In this document: positions 29,222 through 36,693 of the stretch, piece by piece
Numbering within the stretch: the stretch's first letter is position 1
Layout of the letters: every line of letters starts with the position of its first letter
Assembly (NCBI GenBank): GCA_027214345.1
Contig: JAPWHR010000003.1
Coordinates: forward strand, 1 to 64,000
Direction: 5' to 3'
Source of the DNA: Comamonadaceae bacterium G21597-S1
GTDB taxonomy: Bacteria > Pseudomonadota > Gammaproteobacteria > Burkholderiales > Burkholderiaceae_C
Length of the DNA: 64,000 nucleotides
Notes under the pieces: model-generated
Told to the model about the DNA's origin: nothing
Database searches by the model: none
Seen by the model: the letters and a program-made list of their open reading frames with translations, nothing else
Translations under genes and position numbers: made by a program

Positions 29222-29952
29222 GCAGGCTCCACCAGGTCGTCCACGCCGTACCGCTCGCGATACGCGATCACGCGTGCATGGTCGGCAGCGAGGCCCGCAT
29301 TGCGACCCTGCTCCAGGTACTGCAGCAAATCAGTGAGCCGGGCCACGCTGCAGACTTTCAGGCCGAGCTGGTCGCGCACGTACTGCACGGCACTGGTCGC
29401 GCTGTCCTGGCCGTTGTCGGTGGCCTTTTCCTGCCGGTCAAGTGCGATCACGACGCCATGCGGGGTCGCCCCGGCGGCGCGGATGATGGCGATCGACTCG
29501 CGCACCGCGGTGCCGGCGGACATCACGTCGTCGACGATCAGCACCCGGCCTTTCAGCGGAGCACCGACCAGCGAGCCGCCTTCGCCGTGGTCCTTGGCTT
29601 CCTTGCGGTTGTAGGCATACGGCACGTTGCGGCCCATGCGCGCGAGTTCGATGACCAGCGCCGTACCCAGCGGAATCCCCTTGTAGGCGGGGCCGAACAC
29701 CATGTCGAACTCGATGCCGCTGGCAATCAGCCGGCGCGCATAGAATTGTGCGAGCCGGCCCAGCTTGGCGCCGTCGTCGAACAGGCCGGCGTTGAAGAAA
29801 TACGGGCTCATGCGCCCGGCCTTGGTCTTGAACTCGCCGAAACGCAAGACACCCGATTCGACAGCGAACTGCACGAAATCGAGCGCCAGCGTATCGCGCC
29901 CTGACGCCGGTGACGCGGGTTGATCTGCGCTAACGTCCATCTTTTCCGACAT
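29218..29952 (-). CDS. pyrE: Orotate phosphoribosyltransferase
   Basis: 244 residues. Adds the PRPP ribose-phosphate to orotate in pyrimidine synthesis. Motifs: GRMSPYFFNAGLFDDG, FGPAYKGIPLG, NRKEAKDHGEGG and the PRPP loop VLIVDDVMSAGTA. The ATG at 29952 has AAGGAAG upstream; the frame extends 47 codons further but overlaps the divergent gene. Its start codon overlaps the start codon of the exonuclease gene on the other strand. Confidence 0.95.
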   Translation of the reverse strand: MSEKMDVSADQPASPASGRDTLALDFVQFAVESGVLRFGEFKTKAGRMSPYFFNAGLFDDGAKLGRLAQFYARRLIASGIEFDMVFGPAYKGIPLGTALVIELARMGRNVPYAYNRKEAKDHGEGGSLVGAPLKGRVLIVDDVMSAGTAVRESIAIIRAAGATPHGVVIALDRQEKATDNGQDSATSAVQYVRDQLGLKVCSVARLTDLLQYLEQGRNAGLAADHARVIAYRERYGVDDLVEPA

Positions 29953-30754
29953 GGAGACTTCCTTGTTCACATTGACCAGCCTGAACCTCAACGGCATCCG
30001 TTCTGCCACCACCAAGGGGCTCGAGCCCTGGCTGGCCAAGGCCAGGCTCGATTGTATTTGCGTGCAGGAAGTCAAGGCACAACAGGCGGACATCGCCGGC
30101 CGGTTCGAACAACTGGCCGGCCTGACCGGCCATTTCCACTTCGCGCAGAAAAAGGGCTACTCCGGCGTGGCGGTCTACACGCGCAAGGAGCCCAGCGACG
30201 TCGTCATCGGCTTCGGCGCACCCGAATTCGACGCCGAAGGCCGGTACGTCGAACTGCGTTTCGACACGCCGCAGCGCAAGCTCTCCGTCATCAGCTGCTA
30301 CTTCCCCAGCGGTTCCTCGGGCGAGGAACGGCAACTGGCGAAGTACCGGTTCCTCGACCTGTTCTACCCCTACCTGACCAAGCTCAAGAAAAAGCGCGAA
30401 CTGGTGATCTGCGGCGACATCAACATCGCGCACAAGGAGATCGACCTCAAGAACTGGAAGAGCAACCAGAAGAACTCCGGCTTCCTGCCCGAGGAACGGG
30501 CCTGGATGACCCGGTTCCTCGACGAAGCGAAGATGGTCGACGTCTACCGCCAATTGCATCCCGAGACCACCGGTGAAGCTTACACCTGGTGGAGCAACCG
30601 CGGGCAGGCGTATGCGAACAACGTGGGGTGGCGGCTGGACTACCACTTAGCGACGCCGGCGCTGGCCGCAACGGCAAAGCGCGCATCCATCTACAAGGAC
30701 GAGAAGTTCAGCGACCACGCACCGTTGACGATCGACTACGACTACAAGCTTTGA
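29951..30754 (+). CDS. Exodeoxyribonuclease III family AP endonuclease
   Basis: 267 residues, 3'-5' exonuclease/AP endonuclease of base-excision repair. Motifs: SLNLNGIRSA, CVQEVKAQ (metal-binding Glu), GYSGVAVY, CGDINIAHKEIDLKN, WRLDYHLA and the catalytic SDHAPLTIDY. Two starts are possible: ATG at 29951, which shares its bases with pyrE's ATG and has no ribosome-binding site, or TTG at 29963, six bases after GGAG, giving MFTLTSLNLNGIRSA, closer to the family length. The gene's 3' end is duplicated downstream at about 33000 and 39000. Confidence 0.92.
   Translation: METSLFTLTSLNLNGIRSATTKGLEPWLAKARLDCICVQEVKAQQADIAGRFEQLAGLTGHFHFAQKKGYSGVAVYTRKEPSDVVIGFGAPEFDAEGRYVELRFDTPQRKLSVISCYFPSGSSGEERQLAKYRFLDLFYPYLTKLKKKRELVICGDINIAHKEIDLKNWKSNQKNSGFLPEERAWMTRFLDEAKMVDVYRQLHPETTGEAYTWWSNRGQAYANNVGWRLDYHLATPALAATAKRASIYKDEKFSDHAPLTIDYDYKL
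30716..30740 (+). repeat. Exonuclease 3'-end repeat, copy A (in the intact gene)
   Basis: The codons for HAPLTIDY of the intact exonuclease gene. This segment matches the repeats at 33073 and 38993 with three mismatches in 25 bases. It is the left-hand member of the three-copy series. Confidence 0.8.
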
Positions 30755-30926
30755 CACGGCGCCTTGAGAGCCAGCGTCGCGCTTTTTGTCGCTACTTCGT
30801 TTTTGGACGACCCTGATTGATGGTCCGCACGTTGGCAAAGACGGACCGTTGACCGGCTGAGGCTACCGGGCAGCAATCGGCCACAAGCAGTCGGTCGCGA
30901 TAGTCCGCCTCGGGTATTCTTGAACC

Positions 30927-31634
30927 ATGCTGAGTGCTACCCACTCCGTTCGATCAAGCGCCGGGCCTTTCAGCGTCACGGTTCTACAGCCCACCGTCGC
31001 AAAGCGATGTGTCGTCTTTGCCGCGGGTCGCGGTGGGAATCCGTTGCGCCATTTCGGTCTACTACAAGATCTCGTCAATAGGGATCTGCTTGTCATTGCG
31101 CCGCACTTCGACATGCTGACTTCGGCTATCCCCGGCATGGAAGATCTGGCTGGTCGCGTTCATCGACTGGCTTCCACGATTGAACAGCATTGCCCCGCGG
31201 ATCTCTCGCTGTGCGGCCTTGGTCACTCCATTGGGACGGTGGTGCTGCTGGTGGCTGCCGGCGCTGTTGCAACGACGCTTTCAGGTGACGAGTTGGCGGA
31301 CTCGTCCTTCAGGGCGTTCAGCCGACTGGTGTTGCTGGCGCCACCTACAGACTTCTTTCGTCGGCCGGGTGCGTTGGCATCCGTATCAGTGCCAATCCAA
31401 GTTTGGTCGGGCGGCCAAGACAGCATCACGCCTCAAGCGCAAGCAAGATTCCTCGTGGGCGCTCTCGACGGAAAAACCGGCGTCGATCTGCGTATTGAAC
31501 AACGCGCCGGACACTTCACGTTCATGGACGAACTGCCGCCCCATGTGTCCGACCCGCATCCTGACCGGGCCGGATTCCTTCGCGCATTGGCCGCTGATGC
31601 GAGTCGGTTCCTTGAAGGCGACGGTCGTGAATGA
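30927..31634 (+). CDS. Alpha/beta hydrolase fold protein
   Basis: 235 residues. Nucleophile elbow GLGHSIGTV, acid SGGQDSITP and terminal His in QRAGHFTFMD fit an alpha/beta hydrolase triad. Oxyanion region CVVFAAGRGGNPLRHFG. The family resembles predicted dienelactone-hydrolase-like esterases; substrate unknown. The DNA here is noticeably less GC-rich than the core genes on either side, and the gene follows the exonuclease 3' end, where accessory cargo appears to have inserted. Confidence 0.7.
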   Translation: MLSATHSVRSSAGPFSVTVLQPTVAKRCVVFAAGRGGNPLRHFGLLQDLVNRDLLVIAPHFDMLTSAIPGMEDLAGRVHRLASTIEQHCPADLSLCGLGHSIGTVVLLVAAGAVATTLSGDELADSSFRAFSRLVLLAPPTDFFRRPGALASVSVPIQVWSGGQDSITPQAQARFLVGALDGKTGVDLRIEQRAGHFTFMDELPPHVSDPHPDRAGFLRALAADASRFLEGDGRE

Positions 31635-32300
31635 GGGAAGGTCTGCGTAACTGAGTGGTTTCCGCAGCGTAAAAGGTGAGCACGGAATTGCGCGGTGCTT
31701 CGCTATGGCCCCATCGCTGGGCCGACTTGACGCATGCGGTGGATCGCTATGGATGGCAACAGGCTTTTTTGACAGACCGCTTCCCGCCTTCGAAGTCATC
31801 CAGCGCGACGTCTGTTCAGGGTCGGCAGCGCCAGTTCGCTGGCCTGAGCAGCAGTCGTTCGAAAGGTCATCGATGGCTAATGACACAGGCCGTGGCCGTC
31901 AAAGTCTGCAATCCGCGATAGACCAGCCGTTGGTGCGGCCGTCGCCAGCGCGCCGCGATGTCCGGCATGTCGACGACACCGAGAATTCACCGATCGGCCG
32001 CCGATGACTGCAACGGCTGCAATGCCGTAATTGCCGGCTCCAGCCTTACAGACAACAACGAGTCGCTTCCTGGCCTGCACGAACGCCCGGTAACCAGAAC
32101 CCATGACCATGCAATTGGACCGCCGGATTGCCTGCATGGGTGGGCAACCCCTTCCGTTGCCATGCGGCTCCTCGAGTTCCCCAGCCCACCCCGCGCTTCG
32201 GGCATATTCTGCTGAAGGCCCAGGGCCGGTGCATCCCATCGCTGCTGCGCCATAGTCAGGCGGCGTGCCCTTCACACGCGCGCAGGTCCGCTTCGCCATG
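31635..32300. other. Gene-poor stretch in the accessory region
   Basis: No open frame in this 666-base stretch shows recognisable protein features, codon-bias consistency or a convincing ribosome-binding site. The longest minus-strand frame (31877-32347) overlaps the toxin's end and is low-complexity in composition. It may be remnant DNA of lost genes. No hairpin terminator was seen. Confidence 0.5.
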
Positions 32301-32600
32301 TCATCGTCCTCGCTTGTAGCCCGACTCCCGCTGAGTGCGCACCGCAAGCAGAAACACCGTGTCGAGCTGCTCCACGTATCGGTACAAGGCGACGTATCCG
32401 CGCGAACCGCGCCCGATGACCAGCTCCCTCATCCCGCCACGCACCGGACGCCCCATCAGCGGATTCTTGGCAAGAATCTGAATCGCATCCACGATCTCGG
32501 CGATGCGCTCCGGAGCAGAACCGACATCGAATTGCGCAATATGCTCCAGAAACCGATCGAAATCATCAAAGACCTCCGGCGCAGTTTCGATACGCGACAT
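32301..32600 (-). CDS. RelE/ParE-family toxin
   Basis: 99 residues with the RelE/ParE pattern: IETAPEVFDDFDRFLEHI at the N-terminus, then IVDAIQILAKNPLMGRPVRGGMREL and GYVALYRYVEQLDTVFLLAVRTQRESGY. The last helix-strand pair is typical of ParE toxins that block DNA gyrase; target not established. Lies 12 bases downstream of its antitoxin gene on the same strand. Confidence 0.85.
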   Translation of the reverse strand: MSRIETAPEVFDDFDRFLEHIAQFDVGSAPERIAEIVDAIQILAKNPLMGRPVRGGMRELVIGRGSRGYVALYRYVEQLDTVFLLAVRTQRESGYKRGR

Positions 32601-32612
32601 GACTGCCGCGCG

Positions 32613-32897
32613 TCAAACGCCTGGCTTGCGCGCTGCCGGCCGTCTTGAGCGCAATCCACGCGCCCGGGCAGCCAGATGTTCCTTGGTCGCATCCCATGGC
32701 ACAGTCTTGCCCGTAGTGGCGATGTTTGACCACCGCTGCTCTGCGAGTGATTGGAATTGCGTGTCCAGTTCCATCTGTGCCACTGTCTCGGATATCGCGT
32801 CAAGGATAAATGCATGGGTGGTCTTGCCGGCGATTTCCGCGGCGACGGCGACCCGCAACTTGAGTTCGTCTTCGATTCGGATGGTGGTGGTTGCCAT
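32613..32897 (-). CDS. Ribbon-helix-helix antitoxin
   Basis: 94 residues. The N-terminus MATTTIRIEDELKLRVAVAA is a CopG/Arc-type ribbon-helix-helix DNA-binding domain; the tail (WSNIATTGKTVPWDATKEHL) would wrap the toxin. The ATG at 32897 is used because it opens the ribbon strand. It is directly upstream of the ParE-like toxin and 24 bases downstream of a perfect 15-bp inverted repeat, its likely operator. Confidence 0.85.
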   Translation of the reverse strand: MATTTIRIEDELKLRVAVAAEIAGKTTHAFILDAISETVAQMELDTQFQSLAEQRWSNIATTGKTVPWDATKEHLAARARGLRSRRPAARKPGV

Positions 32898-32920
32898 AGC
32901 AGTTCCCAGAGTCGGATCAA

Positions 32921-32954
32921 CGCCCAATGTAGCACATGAGTGCTACATTGGGCG
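32921..32954. promoter_or_regulatory. Palindromic operator of the toxin-antitoxin operon
   Basis: CGCCCAATGTAGCAC (32921-32935) and its exact reverse complement (32940-32954) are separated by ATGA. The 15-bp perfect inverted repeat sits 24 bases before the antitoxin ATG. Ribbon-helix-helix antitoxins bind such sites to repress their own operon. Binding is inferred from position and symmetry. Confidence 0.75.
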
Positions 32955-32994
32955 TTTGCGGTCTTCATCAAGATTGTGGGTATTTCGCGCAATC

Positions 32995-33111
32995 ATCTAC
33001 CACCTGGCAATGCCGGGGCTTGCCGCCATGGCCAAGCGGGCATCGATCTACAAGGACGAGAAGTTTTCGGATCACGCGCCGCTGACGATCGAATACGACA
33101 CGACAGTCTGA
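32995..33111 (+). pseudogene. C-terminal fragment of exonuclease III (copy B)
   Basis: The last 38 codons of an exonuclease III gene: YHLAMPGLAAMAKRASIYKD followed by EKFSDHAPLTIEYDTTV and a stop. It aligns end to end with the C-terminus of the intact gene at 29951-30754 (ASIYKDEKFSDHAPLTI identical) and differs mainly at the last residues. No N-terminal part or start is present. It starts 40 bases beyond the toxin-antitoxin operator. Confidence 0.85.
33073..33097 (+). repeat. Exonuclease 3'-end repeat, copy B
   Basis: A 25-base segment inside the fragment at 32995-33111, encoding HAPLTIEY. It is identical in all 25 bases to the segment at 38993-39017 and three mismatches from 30716-30740. 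B and C thus form a direct repeat around the 5.9-kb cargo block between them. Confidence 0.85.
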
Positions 33112-33183
33112 CCGGATCGGGTCGCGCTGGATCAGCACCACCTGCGGCAACACCGCGCGCCACGGCGACGTGCCCTTCTTCGG

Positions 33184-33654
33184 CTACCATGCCGCGCTGC
33201 CTGGCCCGCCCTTGAACGGGCCCACATACTCGGGCGTGATCCAGCCGCCATACAAGCCACCGGGCTGCGGCGTGACGGCGGCTCCGTCCACACGGCAATC
33301 GAGCCCGGCCGGATAGAACGACACGCAGTCGGCCAGCGCTTGGGCACCGGCCAGCGGCTGCGGGTAGCTCCAGGCAACACGGGGCAGCTGGCGATCGCCC
33401 TGCACCAGGTTCCAGTATTGCGCCGGTCCTTTCCTCTCGCAGAAGGAACTGCCGGCCGCCGGCTCGAGCAGATGCCGGGCCACGTCGGGCCACGGCAGGT
33501 AGACGCTCGGCGGGTGGGCGGTCTCCAGCACGAGCACGGTGCGGCGCGTACGCGCCACTTCGACATCCCCCCAGCGCACCACCACTTCACGCGGCTCCGA
33601 CACCAGGCGCGGCGGTCGCGGGAAGTCCCAGACCGAGGCAGGGTCAAGGCTCAA
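33184..33654 (-). CDS. DUF427 domain protein (TTG start)
   Basis: 156 residues. The DUF427 pattern is clear: VVRWGDVEVARTRRTVLVLE near the start, YLPWPDV, then FCERKGPAQYWNLV and WSYPQP, ALADCVSFYP. The domain is small, cytosolic and of unknown function. The start is a TTG at 33654 that overlaps the upstream TerB-like gene's stop (TTGA), so translation is probably coupled. The frame runs further upstream only inside the TerB-like gene. Confidence 0.82.
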   Translation of the reverse strand: MSLDPASVWDFPRPPRLVSEPREVVVRWGDVEVARTRRTVLVLETAHPPSVYLPWPDVARHLLEPAAGSSFCERKGPAQYWNLVQGDRQLPRVAWSYPQPLAGAQALADCVSFYPAGLDCRVDGAAVTPQPGGLYGGWITPEYVGPFKGGPGSAAW

Positions 33655-34061
33655 TGCGCTGGCCGGAAGATCTCGCGGTACAGCCCCCACTGCTCCATCG
33701 CGCTGGAGATGACGATGGACTCGGCGATGTCGACCGCTCCGTCGGAGTGCGCGATGTCGGCACACAGCCGCAGCAACCGCTTTTGCAGTTCGGGATCGTC
33801 GATTTCGTTGACGATGTCGCGCAAGGTGAACTCGTCGACCGGACAGGTATCGGGTATGCCCAGCCGGGCCCCCGACTCCAGATCGGTGTACGCGTCGTGC
33901 AGCACGATTGCCAGCGCATCCCGGTCCAGGCCGAGTTGCGCGTGCAGCTCGGGATGGGCGAGCAGTTCGAATTCGGCCGTGCTGAGGTCGCCGTCCGCCA
34001 GGACGGTCAGTGCAACGATGCGGGCCGCGGCCTGCGGGCTGTTGGTCGGGTATCTACGCAT
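33651..34061 (-). CDS. TerB-like helical protein
   Basis: 136 residues, all-alpha. Two acidic repeats (ALTVLADGDLSTAEFELL and ADIAHSDGAVDIAESIVIS) match the TerB tellurite-resistance domain, whose acidic loops may bind metal. The ATG at 34061 has AAGGAGAG seven bases upstream. It overlaps an upstream small ORF by eight bases and the DUF427 gene by four, forming a tight three-gene operon. Tellurite resistance is not implied without other ter genes. Confidence 0.75.
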   Translation of the reverse strand: MRRYPTNSPQAAARIVALTVLADGDLSTAEFELLAHPELHAQLGLDRDALAIVLHDAYTDLESGARLGIPDTCPVDEFTLRDIVNEIDDPELQKRLLRLCADIAHSDGAVDIAESIVISSAMEQWGLYREIFRPAH

Positions 34062-34269
34062 GGTTTGTCTCTCCTTGATGGATGCGGCTTGAACGGGTGA
34101 GAGGGCTTGCGGCGGCCAGCCCGGTGCGCTTCGGCGACCTGGCCGGCGCGGCCCTGGCTGCGACACCGTGCGCGCGTGCCTTCTTGGGGACGACCGCGGC
34201 ACCACAACCTGATTCCGGCGCGATGCCGGCGATGGCGGCGCAAGGCCAGGACGGATCAATTGTCTGCAT
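34054..34269 (-). CDS. Small hypothetical protein upstream of TerB-like gene
   Basis: 71 residues starting MQTIDPSWPCAAIAGIAPES, ending RIHQGETNHA. Supported mainly by a very good ribosome-binding site (TGGAGG, six bases before the ATG) and by an eight-base overlap with the TerB-like gene start. Basic, rich in Ala and Pro, with two Cys; no domain recognised. It could be a real small protein or a leader that couples translation into the TerB-like gene. Confidence 0.5.
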   Translation of the reverse strand: MQTIDPSWPCAAIAGIAPESGCGAAVVPKKARAHGVAARAAPARSPKRTGLAAASPLTRSSRIHQGETNHA

Positions 34270-34738
34270 GCAAGACCTCCAATGAGCAAAGTCAAAGACA
34301 CCTTCCTGAAGGTCTTGCGGGAGAGCGCCAGATGGCACCTCTGCATGCTCCGGCCCGCACACCGTTGCAACGACGATGGCTGGCGTATTGACGAACCATG
34401 CAAACCCGGCCGGGCCGGCCGGGCTGCTACTCCCCTTGAGGAGCCCGAAGTGTGGCATGAACGGCGTAGACCCCACGCGGCTTGCAGCATTTGCGGCAGA
34501 CGCCGTGCTGCGCCTGCCCGATGTTCCGTGTGCGGGTCACGAAAGCCCGGATCTTGATCGACTTCCCGGTGGGGCAGGACACCGTCGGTCCGGCATCGGT
34601 CACGCGGTGTCCGGAGGTCATGCGGGTATGGCGCGCAACCATCGACCCGCCAGCGACGCCGGCGCTGTTCGCCACCGCACGTCGAGCCTCGAACTGCAAG
34701 TGCGAGACGTGCAGCGACGATGCGCCATCGACGCTGGG
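34270..34738. other. Intergenic region between small ORF and AraC gene
   Basis: A 469-base stretch with short frames on both strands, none with family similarity. A minus-strand frame at 34427-34699 ends with a basic, Cys-containing segment (VCRKCCKPRGVYAV) but has no convincing start signal. A promoter for the small ORF-TerB-DUF427 operon should lie near 34290-34400 on the minus strand. Nothing else seen. Confidence 0.45.
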
Positions 34739-35737
34739 CTACGAGCGGCGGACGGGAAGCCGTCGCGTGGACGGCGCTGCATCAGGGCCGGAGCTGCGCA
34801 CCCGCGCATCGCGGCGCAAGGCCTGCGGCGGCAAGCCAAAGCCGCGCAGGAACACTTCACGCATGTGACGACCATCACGGAATCCCGTCTCGCGCGCCAC
34901 GACGTCCAGTGAATGGCGGCTCTGCTCGATCATCAGCCGGGCCGCCTCCAGGCGCAGTCCTTCCACCGCCCTGGCCGGCGATTTACCGGTCTCGGCCGTG
35001 AAGACACGGCTGAACTGGCGCGGGCTCAGGCTGGCGGCTTCGGCCAGGTCTTCCACGCTGAGCGGCCGCGCCAGGTTGCGGCGCGCATGTTCCAGCGCCC
35101 GCTGGATGCGGTCGGACCTGGGTGCCAGCTTGAGGATCTCGGAGTGCTGCGACTGCCCGCCGCTGCGGTATTGGTGCATCACCAGCCTGTGCGCCACGTC
35201 GCGCGCGACGTCCGCGCCCAGGTCCTTCTCGACCAGGCCCAGCGCCAGGTCGAACTCGGCCGTCATGCCTGCCGATGTCCACACCGGGCCGTCCGCGATG
35301 TAGATGCGGTCGGATTCGACCTGGATGCGCGGATGCCGCTGCTGCAGGGCCTCGGCGAAAGACCAGTGCGTGGTGGCGCGCCGTCCGTCCAGCAATCCCG
35401 CCTGGGCCAGCACGAACGCGCCGGTGCACAGGCCTGCGGTTCGACGCGCCCGTGCGCTGCACTTGCCCAGCACGCGCAGCAGGCCGGGCGGAAATGGCGC
35501 AGCCAGCGGATCGATGACGCCCACCACCATCCAGGTATCGGCATGGCTGCGTGCCGTGAACACGCGCGTTTGCACCGCCAGGCCCAGCGAGGAACGCACC
35601 TCGCCGCCCATCATCGAGTAGTTGGCCACCTCGTAGAAGGGTGCGCCAGCGACCAGGTTGGCGAACTCGAACACGGCCTGGGTGCCCAGCGCCATCACCT
35701 GAAAGCCGTGCGGAAGAACGTAGCCGAGACGGTGCAT
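34739..35737 (-). CDS. GlxA-type AraC family transcriptional regulator
   Basis: 332 residues. The N-terminal half is a DJ-1/PfpI-like domain (CTGAFVLAQAGLLDGRRATTHW); the C-terminal half has two AraC helix-turn-helix motifs (LARPLSVEDLAEAASLSPRQ, and HSLDVVARETGFRDGRHMRE). GlxA-type regulators often control neighbouring amine or aldehyde metabolism genes. GAGGA lies five bases before the ATG. Divergent from the SDR gene at 35847, which with the following genes it may regulate. Confidence 0.88.
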   Translation of the reverse strand: MHRLGYVLPHGFQVMALGTQAVFEFANLVAGAPFYEVANYSMMGGEVRSSLGLAVQTRVFTARSHADTWMVVGVIDPLAAPFPPGLLRVLGKCSARARRTAGLCTGAFVLAQAGLLDGRRATTHWSFAEALQQRHPRIQVESDRIYIADGPVWTSAGMTAEFDLALGLVEKDLGADVARDVAHRLVMHQYRSGGQSQHSEILKLAPRSDRIQRALEHARRNLARPLSVEDLAEAASLSPRQFSRVFTAETGKSPARAVEGLRLEAARLMIEQSRHSLDVVARETGFRDGRHMREVFLRGFGLPPQALRRDARVRSSGPDAAPSTRRLPVRRS

Positions 35738-35846
35738 GTGTGTCCTCGCGGGTATGTCTTAAAACACTACTTTATACGTCATTTACGCCATATTGTTTTC
35801 GGCGGATCATCCATCCCATTGCAACAACCCGAACCGGAGATCGACC

Positions 35847-36647
35847 ATGACGCAAACCCGACAGGGCACAGCCCTCATCACCGGCGCCTCCAGCGGCATC
35901 GGCGCCCTCTACGCCGACCGCCTGGCGCGGCGCGGCTACGATCTGCTGTTGGTGGCCCGAAACCGCGAACGCCTGAACACCTTGGCACGGGATATCAGCA
36001 CCCGCACCGGCCGCGCGGTCGAAGTCTTCCCTGCCGACCTCAACGACGCGCTTTCGCTGGCCAGCGTGGAAACCAGGTTGCGCCAGGACGCCAGCATCAC
36101 GCTTCTGGTGAACAACGCCGGCATCGGCACCCACACGCCGCTCCTGGACAGCGATGTCGAGCAGATGACGCGCATGATCGCGCTCAACGTCACGGCGCCC
36201 ATGCGCCTGAGCTACGCCGCCGTGCCCGGCTTCTTGGCGCGTGGTGCCGGCGCCGTCATCAACATTTCTTCCATCGTCGCGGTCTCGCCCGAAACCTTGA
36301 ACGGCGTGTACGGCGGCAGCAAGGCCTTTGTGCTGGCGTTCAGCCAGTCCTTGCAACACGAACTGGCCGACAAGGGTGTGCGTGTGCAGGCCGTCCTGCC
36401 CGGCGCCACCGCCACCGACTTCTGGGCCATCGGCGGCCTGCCGGTGGAAAACCTGCCGGCGCACATCGTGATGCGCGCCGAGGAACTGGTGGATGCCGCG
36501 CTGCTGGGCTTCGACCGTGGCGAACAGGTGACCATTCCCTCGCTGCATCCCGTCGAGAAGTGGAACAGCTACGAGGCCGCGCGTCGCGCCATGGCCGGAC
36601 ACCTCTCCAGCAATACCCCGGCGCCGCGCTACCGCGCCGCTCCATGA
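35847..36647 (+). CDS. SDR family NAD(P)-dependent oxidoreductase
   Basis: 266 residues. TGASSGIG cofactor loop, NNAGIG, catalytic Ser in INISSIVAVSPE and YGGSK. Resembles the DltE/YbbO-like subgroup of classical SDRs (cytosolic, often acting on aldehydes or ketones). GGAG precedes the ATG at 35847 by seven bases. First of a same-strand group SDR-SDR-AhpD-MDR, divergent from the AraC-type gene. Confidence 0.88.
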   Translation: MTQTRQGTALITGASSGIGALYADRLARRGYDLLLVARNRERLNTLARDISTRTGRAVEVFPADLNDALSLASVETRLRQDASITLLVNNAGIGTHTPLLDSDVEQMTRMIALNVTAPMRLSYAAVPGFLARGAGAVINISSIVAVSPETLNGVYGGSKAFVLAFSQSLQHELADKGVRVQAVLPGATATDFWAIGGLPVENLPAHIVMRAEELVDAALLGFDRGEQVTIPSLHPVEKWNSYEAARRAMAGHLSSNTPAPRYRAAP

Positions 36648-36660
36648 CCTCCACTCCTTC

Positions 36661-36690
36661 GAAACCAAGAAACCAAGAAACCAAGAAACC
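36661..36690 (+). repeat. GAAACCAA octanucleotide tandem repeat before a start codon
   Basis: Three full copies plus six bases of the unit GAAACCAA, ending three bases before the ATG of the second SDR gene. The repeat occupies the position where a ribosome-binding site would be expected; none is visible. A change in copy number would alter the leader by eight bases. Confidence 0.85.
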
Positions 36691-36693
36691 ATC

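Noticed and set aside
31877-32347. 156-codon minus-strand frame downstream of the toxin
   Set aside because: No family similarity, no ribosome-binding site, and it overlaps the toxin's 3' end in another frame.
32265-32648. Plus-strand frame antisense to the toxin
   Set aside because: Fully overlaps the RelE/ParE-like toxin gene, which has clear family similarity and a partner antitoxin.
34427-34699. 90-codon minus-strand frame upstream of the AraC gene's end
   Set aside because: Basic Cys-containing tail looked briefly like a zinc-binding protein, but no start signal, domain or context supports it.
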